This document shows, one piece after another, positions 21,949 through 30,080 of a stretch of DNA of 64,000 nucleotides. The DNA comes from Janibacter sp. A1S7 (lineage in GTDB: Bacteria; Actinomycetota; Actinomycetes; Actinomycetales; Dermatophilaceae). Location: positions 868,001 to 932,000 of the forward strand of contig NZ_CP144913.1 of assembly GCF_037198315.1 (NCBI RefSeq), given 5' to 3'. Position 1 is the stretch's first letter. The number at the start of each line of letters is the position of its first letter. Below the pieces are notes generated by a model, which saw only the letters and a program-made list of their open reading frames with translations, was not told the DNA's origin and made no database searches. The position numbers were made by a program, and so were the translations under genes.

Positions 21949-24381
21949 TCAGGACACCAGGTGCAGGGTCCGTTGGAGGCGCTCTAGCAGCTCGCGGCGC
22001 GTCTGCGCCCCGCTGCGCTGCCGGATCCGGGCCATGTGGTGCTCGACCGTGCGCGGGGAGAGGTAGAGCTCCTCGCCCACTTCGCGGTAGGTCTTGCCGT
22101 CGAGCACGAGCCGGACGACCTCCACCTCCCGCTCCGAGAGCAGGATCGAGCCGGGCACGGATTCACCGGCGGGGGGCTCACTGCGGTCCTCGTCCGGGTC
22201 GCGCAGGGACCGGGCCAGCTCGCGAAGGGAGGCCGTCTGCCGTGGATCGTCGCACCGGGCGGCGGCGTGGGCCGCCAGCCGGGCGCCGTCCCAGGCCTGG
22301 CCGACCTGGGCCAGCCCGGTGACGGCTGCGCGGACCTCGGCTGCGTCGAAGTCACGGGCCAGCACGTGCATCCATGCCTTCCCGGCACGGGCCAGACGGG
22401 CGGCGAAGGGGTGGTGCTCCGCTGCGTGGAGCAGTGCGGTGGCGTGAGGCGCGATGGCAGAGGGCTGGTTGGCCAGGATGGCGGCCTGCACGCTGGACCA
22501 GTTCAGCGGCGTGCTCCACAGCGGCGGTGAACCGAGGTTCTCCAGGAGCTGGTGCGCTCGGTCGAGGTCGGCCGTCAGCGCCTCCGTCTGGCGCAAGCGG
22601 ACGGCAGCGATGTTCAGCTCGCCGAGCGCGAGGAGCGAGAAGAGGTCGGGTTCGACCCGGTCGAGGCACTGGGTCGCGTCCGTCCACGCCTGCACGGCCG
22701 CGGCCTCGTCGGTGGTGCGCCGGGCGATACCCGACCTGAGTCCGGCGAGGACGAGGCGATTGCGCAGCTGGCTGTCGTGCAGACCGGCGGCCGCCCGGTC
22801 GGCGTGGCTCCGCGCGCCCGACAGGTCCCCCTGCCACAGCGAGGCCCATCCCAGCAGCAGCTCACGCTGGATGATGTGCGGACGCAGCGATGGCCGCGCG
22901 CGCTCGGCCACGGCCCGGGCGGTCGTGGAGTCGCCCACGTGCAGGGCAGCCCACCCGGCGAGGAGGGAGACCGGGTAGGGACTCAGCGCGGAGGGTGCCG
23001 GGGGCAGCAGGTGGGCGGCTTTGACCAGCTGGCCGACGGCCTCTGCGGTGGCCCCGGTCAGGGACGTCTGCAGCCCGTGCCGGGCGGTCTCGGCGGCCAC
23101 CCTGCCCAACGTCGGTGCCCCCGCGGTGGGGGCGGTCGCCGCAACCGTGTCCGTCGACTCATCATCCTGCGATGGATCCCCCGCGGCCTCCCGGGTGGCG
23201 AGAAGATCGACGGCGGGGACGGTGCCGAGGGCACCACTCGCCCACAGCGCCAACGCACGCGCCTGGGATACCAGCCCACGCTCGACGTGCGCCACGATCG
23301 CCGTGGAGACGACGCGGTCGAGGTCGACGTCGTGGCCGGAGGCGAGCACGAGGTCGCAGATGTGGGCTGCAGCGGCCACGTCCCCGATGCGAAGCAGGGC
23401 TTCGGCCCGACGCGGCGCAAGGTCCGAGAGGGAGGCCCCGGATGCCTCCGAGCGGTCGTACCACGCGAGGGCATTCTCCGGTGCGGAGTGCAGCGCACTG
23501 TCCCCGAGATCGCCGGTGATGTCGGCCAGGCGCTCGCAGCGTGCCCCACCTGCGAACAGCTCCTCGATGACGGCGGCGTGCGGGGTGGGGTCGCTGATGC
23601 CCTCGACGACGGCGTGCCCGATGCGCATGATCCGGTGGACCGGCATGCCGCGACGCACCGTGTGCCGCACCAGCGGGAGCAGCTCGCCGTCCGGCCCGAG
23701 GAGGGCGTGCTGGTCGAGTTCCTCAACGACCCGGTCGCGGCGGTCGGTCTCGGCGAGGGAGGGCGCCAAGGGCGCCCTGTGCACCATGAAGCCGATCGCG
23801 AGCTCGTCCACGAGCGTGCGTGCCGTGGGACCCAGGGTCGCCATCTGGCGGTCGAGCGCGTGTTCCCACAGCCCGGGATCGAGCACCGATGGGGGCTCGG
23901 CGGGGGAGCGTCGCAAGGATGTGAAGTGCCGGATGAATGCCGGGTGCCCGCCGGTCGCCTCGGCCAGTGTCCGGACCAGCTCGCCCGTGGGTGCGACGTC
24001 GTGGCAGTGCTCGAGGTACTCGGCCACGTCCTGCTCCGACCACGGACGCAACCGCAGGGTCGAGCACGAGGCGAGGAGGTCGTGCGGGACCACCGGCGCG
24101 GCTGCGGTCCACGGCACCAGGACCAGGCGAGCGCCGCGGCCGGCGAGGTGGCGCACCCGCTCGTGCACGTCCTCCCCGGCGAGATCCTCACCCTCGAGCA
24201 CGAGGACGTCCTGTGTCTCGGCGGCGTCGGTCATGCGCGCTGCCAGCATCCGGGCGACCACAGGCTGCCCGTCGCCGGTCCGGCCCAGCACGACGGCGTG
24301 CGGGGCGGGGTCGTCGAGCACGGTGTCGATGTCGTCGATGACCGAGGGCGGGAGCCAGTCGCCGGCGTTGGCGCGGGTCAT
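21949..24381 (-). CDS. large LuxR-type transcriptional regulator with degenerate NTPase domain (IniR-like)
   Basis: 810 residues. The N-terminal part resembles a STAND/MalT-type NTPase, but the P-loop reads GRTGDGQP where GxxxxGK(S/T) is expected, so nucleotide binding may be lost. A long Ala/Leu-rich helical-repeat (TPR-like) middle follows (about 270-720). The last about 65 residues are a LuxR/NarL helix-turn-helix (LSEREVEVVRLVLDGKTYREV, LSPRTVEHHMARIR). It overlaps the upstream Hsp70-like gene by ATGA and so is made with it. By size, layout and position next to an iniBAC-like operon it recalls mycobacterial IniR (Rv0339c), reported as an activator of iniBAC; orthology is inferred. Its likely targets are the two promoters in the 26.3-26.65 kb region. 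Confidence 0.8.
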   Translation of the reverse strand: MTRANAGDWLPPSVIDDIDTVLDDPAPHAVVLGRTGDGQPVVARMLAARMTDAAETQDVLVLEGEDLAGEDVHERVRHLAGRGARLVLVPWTAAAPVVPHDLLASCSTLRLRPWSEQDVAEYLEHCHDVAPTGELVRTLAEATGGHPAFIRHFTSLRRSPAEPPSVLDPGLWEHALDRQMATLGPTARTLVDELAIGFMVHRAPLAPSLAETDRRDRVVEELDQHALLGPDGELLPLVRHTVRRGMPVHRIMRIGHAVVEGISDPTPHAAVIEELFAGGARCERLADITGDLGDSALHSAPENALAWYDRSEASGASLSDLAPRRAEALLRIGDVAAAAHICDLVLASGHDVDLDRVVSTAIVAHVERGLVSQARALALWASGALGTVPAVDLLATREAAGDPSQDDESTDTVAATAPTAGAPTLGRVAAETARHGLQTSLTGATAEAVGQLVKAAHLLPPAPSALSPYPVSLLAGWAALHVGDSTTARAVAERARPSLRPHIIQRELLLGWASLWQGDLSGARSHADRAAAGLHDSQLRNRLVLAGLRSGIARRTTDEAAAVQAWTDATQCLDRVEPDLFSLLALGELNIAAVRLRQTEALTADLDRAHQLLENLGSPPLWSTPLNWSSVQAAILANQPSAIAPHATALLHAAEHHPFAARLARAGKAWMHVLARDFDAAEVRAAVTGLAQVGQAWDGARLAAHAAARCDDPRQTASLRELARSLRDPDEDRSEPPAGESVPGSILLSEREVEVVRLVLDGKTYREVGEELYLSPRTVEHHMARIRQRSGAQTRRELLERLQRTLHLVS

Positions 24382-26342
24382 GACTGTCCGGGCGCCGCCG
24401 AGGTCGTCTGCTCGGACGTGGCTGGTGGTGCCGGCGTGGTGGTGGATGCGGAGCTCGTGACGCTCGGTTCGCTGCTCGGTGTGGTGCTGGTGCTCGGCTC
24501 CGGGGCCGGGGTCGGCGTCGGGGTCGGGGTCGGCGTCGGAGCGGGGGTGGTGCTCGGCCGTGGGGAGGAGGGCGTGGGCCCGGGCGCGCTCGTGGATGGT
24601 GACGACGTGCCGCCGGCCGGCTTGCCGGACGTGGAACTCGGGGCGTGGGATGACGTGGGCGTCCGCCCGGTGGACGAACTCGAGGGCTTCGAGGACGTGT
24701 TCGACGTCGTGCCCTTGCTCGACGAGCGCGGAGAGGCCTTGTCGGACCCGGTGTCGCCGGCAGCCGTGCTCTTGGTGGCCGTGTCCTTGTCCTTCTTCTT
24801 CTCGTCGCCGCCCTTCTTCTTCTTCCCGTTCTCGGACTCGTCGCGGTCATCGGGGTCCGTGCCCTTGTCGGACCCCTTCTTGTCCTTCGGGCCGTGGGTG
24901 GAGGTCGGCGAAGGGCCGGTCGTGTCGTCGCCGGTGCTGTCGTCGCGGCGATCGGCGCTCTCGCCGGCGCCATTGGTCGCAGCAGAGCTGCCGGCGTCAG
25001 CATCTGCCTCGTCCGAGTCACCCCACGGCAGGGCGGGGAGAATGGCAGCGTCGGCCAAGCTGTCCAGCACATCATCGGAGGTGGAGTCGGACGAGGACGA
25101 GTCCTGCGGCACGACGCCGTCGACGAGGGAGAGCAGGGTGGCCTCTCCGGCATCGGTCATCGACATCGCGACCGCTGCCACGGGGGCGGCGAGAGCGAGC
25201 GAGGCCGCGACCAGGACGGCAGTGCGTCGGCGGTGTCCCCGATGACCGACCGATGGCAGGGGTGCGATCGGTAGCAACTGTGTCTCCTGGGCGTCGTCCT
25301 CGTCCGCGGCCACGGGATCGGCGTCCACGGGCTCGGCGGCGAGGCCCGACTCCATCACGGCTGCACCTGCCTCGGCGTACCGCCGGAGGGCTTCACTGTC
25401 GGTGACGTGCGCGACGGACATGCCCAAGGCGCCGGACACGGCCTCGACGACCATCGGCAGGGAGGTGAGGGAGCCTGTGACAAGCACCGTGGAAGGACGG
25501 GCCCCGACCGGGTCGATGACGTCGTCCACCAGCTGGTCGACGACGTCGGTGACGGTACCGCCCGCCAGCAGCTCGAGATCTGCGCGGACGAGCCGGACGG
25601 GATCCCTGCCGGGCAGCTCCACCTCCGTCGCGGTCCGTCGGGCGAGATCCGCGCGTGCGCTTGTGCACGCGGCGCGGACGGCGACGGCGTCGAGCGTCTC
25701 CTGCGCCGGCGCCGGCGTCGACGGTGATCGATGGTCGATGAACTCAGCCAACGCGTCATCGATGTCGTTGCCGCCCCAGTCGGAGCAGCTCGTGCGATCC
25801 ACCTGCCAGCCGTCCTCCCCGTGGGTGAAGACGTCGGCCCGGAAGGACTCGTCCCCGGCTGTGAGCACGAGGACGGATCCGGTCAGCTCCTCGCGGGTGC
25901 CCGGATCGATGAGTCCGAGACCGGCATCGACCATGGTCACCGACTGGTCGGTGAGCTCGACGAGCGCGTCGCGGAGCGCGGCTCGGCGGTGAGCACGCCA
26001 CTCGTCCGGGACGACCAGGACGAGGTGCTCAGCAGGAGTATCGGCCACGGCTGCGGCCGCATCGGCGATGACGGCGGCCACGAGAGCCTCGGCCGGCCAG
26101 GACCGAGATCCCACCCGGATCGGGACGGGGTCACCCACCCGAGCGAGGAGGCCGTCGACCAGCGGGCCGTGCCCTCCCGGGGCGCTGACCGTGACCGGGG
26201 TGCCGGATTCGTCAACGACCGCCAGCGGTCTGCGGAGCATGTGGCTGGCTGGTTGTGTGGTTCCGTCGGAGGAGTGCGTCATGTGAATGACGCCCACCTC
26301 CGCCGCACCGATGGTCACGACGACCTGATCCCCCGACAACAC
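24378..26342 (-). CDS. membrane-anchored Hsp70-like protein with Ser/Thr/Pro-rich tail
   Basis: 654 residues from GTG 26342 (GAGGGGG ribosome site just upstream). Residues 1 to about 320 follow the Hsp70/actin-fold ATPase pattern. GGNDIDDAL near 190 corresponds to the Hsp70 GG(E/N)DFD motif, VRADLELL to TRAEFE, and VLVTGSLTSLP near 283 to the VGGSTRIP motif. The first phosphate loop (DLGT) reads TIGAAEVG and the second (DLGGGT) reads VLTAGDES, so ATPase activity is doubtful. There is no substrate-binding domain. A membrane helix at about 374-396 is followed by about 255 residues of acidic and Ser/Thr/Pro/Lys low complexity ending in PT repeats, probably outside the cell. Genes of this type next to iniB-like genes are seen in other actinobacteria. 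Role unknown; a sensor or anchor for the IniB/dynamin system is inferred. Confidence 0.7.
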   Translation of the reverse strand: MLSGDQVVVTIGAAEVGVIHMTHSSDGTTQPASHMLRRPLAVVDESGTPVTVSAPGGHGPLVDGLLARVGDPVPIRVGSRSWPAEALVAAVIADAAAAVADTPAEHLVLVVPDEWRAHRRAALRDALVELTDQSVTMVDAGLGLIDPGTREELTGSVLVLTAGDESFRADVFTHGEDGWQVDRTSCSDWGGNDIDDALAEFIDHRSPSTPAPAQETLDAVAVRAACTSARADLARRTATEVELPGRDPVRLVRADLELLAGGTVTDVVDQLVDDVIDPVGARPSTVLVTGSLTSLPMVVEAVSGALGMSVAHVTDSEALRRYAEAGAAVMESGLAAEPVDADPVAADEDDAQETQLLPIAPLPSVGHRGHRRRTAVLVAASLALAAPVAAVAMSMTDAGEATLLSLVDGVVPQDSSSSDSTSDDVLDSLADAAILPALPWGDSDEADADAGSSAATNGAGESADRRDDSTGDDTTGPSPTSTHGPKDKKGSDKGTDPDDRDESENGKKKKGGDEKKKDKDTATKSTAAGDTGSDKASPRSSSKGTTSNTSSKPSSSSTGRTPTSSHAPSSTSGKPAGGTSSPSTSAPGPTPSSPRPSTTPAPTPTPTPTPTPAPEPSTSTTPSSEPSVTSSASTTTPAPPATSEQTTSAAPGQS

Positions 26343-26418
26343 ATTTCCCCCTCGTTCAACCGGTGTGCCAGATCGGGGCCCCCCACGACTGGCACGTATC
26401 CACAGCATAGGCACGATT

Positions 26419-26431
26419 CCGGTGTTACCGG
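26419..26431. promoter_or_regulatory. inverted repeat in the divergent hsp70-like/iniB promoter region
   Basis: CCGGT-GTT-ACCGG is a perfect 5-bp inverted repeat 77-89 bases upstream of the Hsp70-like start and beside the 11-bp tandem repeats. It is a candidate operator for the leftward promoter; the binding protein is unknown. Confidence 0.35.
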
Positions 26432-26452
26432 AGAGTAATCCTTGCTTTTCCC

Positions 26453-26507
26453 TGACTACCTAATGACTACCTAATGATCCCCTACTGAAAGTACCCAACC
26501 CCCTAAG
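26453..26507 (+). repeat. phased 11-bp direct repeats, likely activator binding sites
   Basis: Two exact copies of TGACTACCTAA (26453-26463 and 26464-26474) are followed without gap by TGATCCCCTAC (26475-26485), TGAAAGTACCC (26486-26496) and AACCCCCTAAG (26497-26507). The period of 11 bases is one helical turn, so a protein binding each unit would line up on one DNA face, as for MalT or SARP-type activators. The LuxR-type regulator encoded in the divergent operon is the obvious candidate ligand; binding is inferred. Confidence 0.6.
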
Positions 26508-26523
26508 GCCCCGTCGCGGAGAT

Positions 26524-26551
26524 CCCCCTTCGCCGCCGGACCCGAAGGGGG
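26524..26551 (+). terminator. hairpin in the putative leader of the iniB-like gene
   Basis: CCCCCTTCG (26524-26532) and CGAAGGGGG (26543-26551) form a perfect 9-bp stem with a 10-nt loop, about 100 bases before the iniB-like ATG; GGAGA/TCTCC outside can extend it. It could insulate the two promoters or act as an attenuator in the rightward leader. No T-run follows. Confidence 0.45.
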
Positions 26552-26650
26552 TCCGGACCGGGTCTCCCCGACACCACCGTCTCCCTAGGTTGATCAGTGG
26601 CGTCACCAGGGCGCCGAGCACGGAATCAACTCAGGGGGAAGGAACCCGTC

Positions 26651-28084
26651 ATGGCCGTCTCGACCAGCGATCTGCTCGACTTCATTCTCAACCTGCTCCG
26701 CGACCCGCAGGCCGCAGCAGACTTCAACGACGACCCGCAGGCCGCTCTCGAGAGCGCCGGCCTCGGTGACCTCTCGTGCGATGACGTCGACGCGGTCATG
26801 CCCGTCGTCATCGACTACGCACCGGTGAACACGACCACCACCACCAACGCCTCCAGCTTCGACCGTCAGTTCGACACCGGTGCGCACGTCAGCGCCCCGG
26901 GCGGTGACTCCTGGACCCAGGCCAACTCGGACAACGACGGTGGGGGCTGGCACGGCGGTGGCGGTCACGGCGGTGGCGGTCACGATGGTGGCGGTCACGG
27001 CGGCGGCGGTCACGGCGGCGGCGGTCACGATGGTGGCGGTCACCACGGCGGCGGCGGTCACGGCGGTGGCGGTCACCACGGCGGCGGCGGCCATGACATG
27101 GACGACCACGGTCACGCCGTGCAGCAGCTGCACCACGTGGTCAACAACTACAGCTACACCAGCACCGTCGACGACCGCGACACCACCCTCGACCAGTCCG
27201 TGAACCAGAACATCTGGGCCAACGGCGACGTCAGCCAGGTGTTCGACAACGACGCGATCATCGCCTCCGGTGACGGTTCCGTCGCGGCCGGCGACGACGC
27301 CATGATCGACAACTCGGTCAACGACTCGAACAACGACAACTCGGACAACTCCATCAACGGGTCGTACAACGACATGTCCGACAACTCGGACAACTCGGTC
27401 AACGACTCGTACAACTCGGACTCGTACAACGACAACTCCGACAACTCGGACAACTCCGACAACTCCGACAACTCGGACAACTCGGACAACTCGGACAACT
27501 CGGACAACTCGATCAACGTCAATGACTCGTTCAACGACAACTCGGACAACTCCGACAACTCCGACAACTCGGACAACTCGGACAACTCCGACAACTCCAC
27601 CAACGACTCGTACAACGACAACGACGGCATCGACAACGACGGTGGTGACAACGACGGCCTGGACATCGACAACAGCGGTAACAGCGACGACAACTCCACC
27701 AACGACTCGTACAACGACAGCTCCGACAACTCCGTGTCGGACGATGACGGCATCGACAACGACGGTGGCGACAACGACGGCCTGGACATCGACAACAGCG
27801 GTAACACCGACGACAACTCGGACAACTCCGTCAACGACTCGCTGAACGACAACTTCAGCGACAACTTCAGCGACAACTTCAGCGACAACGAGGACAACTC
27901 GGACAACTCGGACAACTCGGTGAACGACTCGTTGAACGACAACTTCAGCGACAACTTCAGCGACAACGAGGACAACTCGGACAACTCGGACAACTCGGTG
28001 AACGAATCGTTGAACGACAACTTCAGCGACAACTTCAGCGACAACTTCAGCGACAACGACAACGACGTCGTCGACGTCGGCTGA
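26651..28084 (+). CDS. iniB: IniB-like repeat protein
   Basis: 477 residues, close to the about 480 of mycobacterial IniB. Residues 1 to about 57 form an IniB-type N-terminal domain (LLDFILNLLRDPQAAADF). Residues about 97-148 are a Gly/His repeat (GGGGH units, often with Asp). Residues about 157-215 are less repetitive (NQNIWANGDVSQVFDNDA, IIASGDGSVAAGD). Residues about 216 to the end are Asp/Asn/Ser repeats (DNS, NDSYND, DNFSDN). Neither signal peptide nor membrane helix is seen. The composition is very acidic, almost free of Lys and Arg after residue 180, and predicted disordered or beta-solenoid-like; the His-rich part may bind metal. IniB of mycobacteria is induced by cell-wall inhibitors. 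It precedes the two dynamin-like genes. ATG 26651 has GGGGGAAGGA upstream. Confidence 0.75.
   Translation: MAVSTSDLLDFILNLLRDPQAAADFNDDPQAALESAGLGDLSCDDVDAVMPVVIDYAPVNTTTTTNASSFDRQFDTGAHVSAPGGDSWTQANSDNDGGGWHGGGGHGGGGHDGGGHGGGGHGGGGHDGGGHHGGGGHGGGGHHGGGGHDMDDHGHAVQQLHHVVNNYSYTSTVDDRDTTLDQSVNQNIWANGDVSQVFDNDAIIASGDGSVAAGDDAMIDNSVNDSNNDNSDNSINGSYNDMSDNSDNSVNDSYNSDSYNDNSDNSDNSDNSDNSDNSDNSDNSDNSINVNDSFNDNSDNSDNSDNSDNSDNSDNSTNDSYNDNDGIDNDGGDNDGLDIDNSGNSDDNSTNDSYNDSSDNSVSDDDGIDNDGGDNDGLDIDNSGNTDDNSDNSVNDSLNDNFSDNFSDNFSDNEDNSDNSDNSVNDSLNDNFSDNFSDNEDNSDNSDNSVNESLNDNFSDNFSDNFSDNDNDVVDVG
26940..27106 (+). repeat. GGCGGTCAC-type tandem repeat encoding Gly/His units
   Basis: About ten imperfect copies of a 12-15 base unit (GGCGGTGGCGGTCAC and variants with GAT or CAC inserted) encode GGGGH/GGGHD repeats inside the iniB-like gene. 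Confidence 0.85.
27300..28070 (+). repeat. tandem repeats encoding Asp-Asn-Ser units
   Basis: GACAACTCG/GACAACTCC 9-mers occur in long runs (for example 27429-27510 and 27536-27600). A compound block around GACGGCATCGACAACGACGG appears twice (27625-27690 and 27747-27810). A 12-mer GACAACTTCAGC is tandem in three blocks from about 27845 to 28055. Near-identical third positions show recent expansion by unequal exchange or slippage. Confidence 0.85.
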
Positions 28085-28113
28085 CCCGACTGCTCGTCCC
28101 CGACGAGCGGACA

Positions 28114-28153
28114 GCCCGGACCGATCCGACCATCTGGTCGGGTCGGTCCGGGC
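28114..28153 (+). terminator. strong hairpin between the iniB-like and iniA-like genes
   Basis: Arms 28114-28131 and 28136-28153 pair over 18 bases with a single G-U wobble and a 4-nt ATCT loop. A smaller GCTCGTC/GACGAGC hairpin lies just before. It can reduce read-through so that the repeat protein is made in excess over the GTPases, or stabilise the iniB-like mRNA 3' end. Confidence 0.65.
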
Positions 28154-28247
28154 CATTTCGGGAGCTCCGCAGGTGTGGGACAGTGGAGTCAGTCGGTGCC
28201 GACGCCGGCGAACACGTCATGGGGATGGATGCGCTGGGGGAGGGCGG

Positions 28248-30080
28248 ATGGAACCTGGATCGATGATCGAGCGGGCGAGCGAGCTGGTCGCCGCGGTTGA
28301 TCGGGAGGACCTGCAACGCAGGCTGGTCGGTGCACGCGAGCGATTCGACGACCCGACCACACGGGTCCTCGTCGTGGGCGAGTTCAAGCAGGGCAAAAGC
28401 GCTCTGGTCAATGCCTTGGTCAATGCCCCGGTGTGCCAGGTGGGTGACGATGTCGCGACTGCTGTTCCCACCGTGGTGTCCTGGTCACAGTCACCGACGG
28501 CAACTCTCGTCGAGGCCGACGAGCAGCTCGATGACGAGGGTGACGTCCCGCTGCGGCCGACCCGTCGCGAGGTCCCGCTGGAGCGGTTCGACGAGGAGAT
28601 CCGACTGGCCACCCGCACCGAGCGACGTCAACGACTCCTCCACGCAGAGGCGGGGCTGCCGCGCGAGATCCTGACCGGGGGACTGACCCTCGTCGACACC
28701 CCGGGCGTCGGCGGTCTGCGCACCAGCCATGCTGCGGCCACCGTCGGCGCGCTGCCCTCGGCCGACGCGGTGCTCTTCGTCTCCGACGCCTCCGCCGAGC
28801 TGTCGGCGGCAGAACTGCGGTTCCTGCGCGACGTCGTCGACGCCTGCCCACACGTCACCTGCGTGATGACGAAGACCGACATCGCCCCCGAGTGGCAGCG
28901 ACTGGCGGACATCAACCGCGGCCATCTGCGGGACGCCGGCATAGCCGCCACCGTGGTACCCGTCTCCTCCGTCCTGCGGGACGCGGCCACGCGCTCACAG
29001 GACGTCGCGCTGAACCAGGAGTCCGGTTTCCCCGAGCTGGTGAGGCTGCTGCGGCAGGGCATCCTCGCCCGTACGAGGGACCTTGCCCGACAGACACTGA
29101 CCCAGGATGTGCGGCTGGTCAGTCGGCACCTGAGGCTCGCGGTGGAGTCCGAGCTGGACGCCCTGCAGAACCCGGAGGAGCTGCCCGCCCGCATCGCCGA
29201 CCTGGAACGCGCCAAGGCGCAGGCGGACTCCCTGCGCAATCGTGGCTCCCGCTGGCAGGTCACTCTCGGGGACGGGATGGCCGATCTCATGTCCGACCTG
29301 GAGCACGACCTGAAGGACCGTCTGCGGGGGGTCGTCCATGACGCCGAGGACAGCATCGACAGCGGAGACCCGGGCAAGGACTGGGAGGCCTTCTCGCAGT
29401 GGCTGGATGAGCAGGTGGGCGACGCCCTCGCCGAGACCTTCCGGTGGACCGAGGACAACACCCAGTGGATCACCACTCAGGTGGCGCAGCACTTCGCCGA
29501 CGACGCGGCGTCGTCCGTGCCGCGCATGGCGGTCGGGAGCACGTCGGGACTCACCGATCGGGCCAGGCCCCTCGTCGAGATCGACCCGGGGGTGCTCAAC
29601 GTCGGGCAGAAGGTCCTCATCGGGATGAGGGGTTCCTACGGAGGAGTGCTGATGTTCGGGCTGCTCACCGGGCTCGCGGGCTTCGCGCTGGTCAACCCGA
29701 TCTCCATCAGCGCGGGCCTCCTGCTCGGTACCAAGGCCTACTCCGACGATCGGACCAACCGGCTCAAGCGTCGGCAGAACGACGCGAAGATGGCCGTGCG
29801 CCGCTACATCGACGACGTGACCTTCCAGGTGACCAAACAGCTGAAGGACCGGCTGCGGCTGGTGCACCGCACGCTGCGTGACCACTTCACCGAGGTGGCC
29901 GGGGACCTGCAGCGCTCGTCCGTCGACGCGCTGCGGCAGGCCAACGCGGCGGCCAAGGCCTCGGATGCGGAGCGGGCCGAACGCATCCGGTTCCTGAAGA
30001 AGCACCGGAGCAGGGTCGTCGAGCTCGAGGAGGCGCTCGGCACCGCCCGGCCGGAGGCGCAGCGGGCGGTCGCATCATGA
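28248..30080 (+). CDS. iniA: IniA-like dynamin-family GTPase with membrane hairpin
   Basis: 610 residues (mycobacterial IniA is about 640). Bacterial dynamin-like proteins bind and reshape membranes on GTP hydrolysis. Motifs: P-loop GEFKQGKSALVNAL near residues 44-57, DTPGVGGL near 149, TKTD near 208. A helical middle domain follows, and a hydrophobic hairpin at about 461-497 (VLMFGLLTGLAGFALVNP) probably inserts into the membrane; a charged C-terminal helical region returns to the stalk. ATG 28248 (GGGGAGGG upstream) is preferred; ATG 28263 is possible. The stop overlaps the start of the next GTPase (ATGA), pointing to a stoichiometric pair that may act as a heteromer. Confidence 0.85.
   Translation: MEPGSMIERASELVAAVDREDLQRRLVGARERFDDPTTRVLVVGEFKQGKSALVNALVNAPVCQVGDDVATAVPTVVSWSQSPTATLVEADEQLDDEGDVPLRPTRREVPLERFDEEIRLATRTERRQRLLHAEAGLPREILTGGLTLVDTPGVGGLRTSHAAATVGALPSADAVLFVSDASAELSAAELRFLRDVVDACPHVTCVMTKTDIAPEWQRLADINRGHLRDAGIAATVVPVSSVLRDAATRSQDVALNQESGFPELVRLLRQGILARTRDLARQTLTQDVRLVSRHLRLAVESELDALQNPEELPARIADLERAKAQADSLRNRGSRWQVTLGDGMADLMSDLEHDLKDRLRGVVHDAEDSIDSGDPGKDWEAFSQWLDEQVGDALAETFRWTEDNTQWITTQVAQHFADDAASSVPRMAVGSTSGLTDRARPLVEIDPGVLNVGQKVLIGMRGSYGGVLMFGLLTGLAGFALVNPISISAGLLLGTKAYSDDRTNRLKRRQNDAKMAVRRYIDDVTFQVTKQLKDRLRLVHRTLRDHFTEVAGDLQRSSVDALRQANAAAKASDAERAERIRFLKKHRSRVVELEEALGTARPEAQRAVAS

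Larger units (their letters stand above)
26343..26650. other. 308-bp divergent regulatory region between hsp70-like and iniB-like genes
   Basis: No gene. From left to right it holds the Hsp70-like ribosome site, a CCGGT/ACCGG inverted repeat (26419-26431), an AT-richer patch with 11-bp phased direct repeats (26453-26507), a CCCCCTTCG/CGAAGGGGG hairpin (26524-26551) and the iniB-like ribosome site GGGGGAAGGA about 7 bases before the ATG. The AT content is clearly above that of the flanking genes, as expected for a strongly regulated promoter. Confidence 0.6.

Noticed and set aside
24188..25153. Arg/Pro-rich minus-strand frame within the Hsp70-like tail and regulator
   Set aside because: Composition is that of a GC-rich frame shadow of the Ser/Thr/Pro coding tail.
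27300..28070. Regular repeats that could suggest a CRISPR array
   Set aside because: The units are contiguous, codon-phased and 9-12 bases long without unique spacers; they encode DNS repeats.
26603..28156. Long minus-strand open frame opposite the iniB-like gene (Val/Arg-rich)
   Set aside because: It is the mirror of the GAC-AAC-TCG repeats; the product is a meaningless VVRVV polymer without ribosome site.
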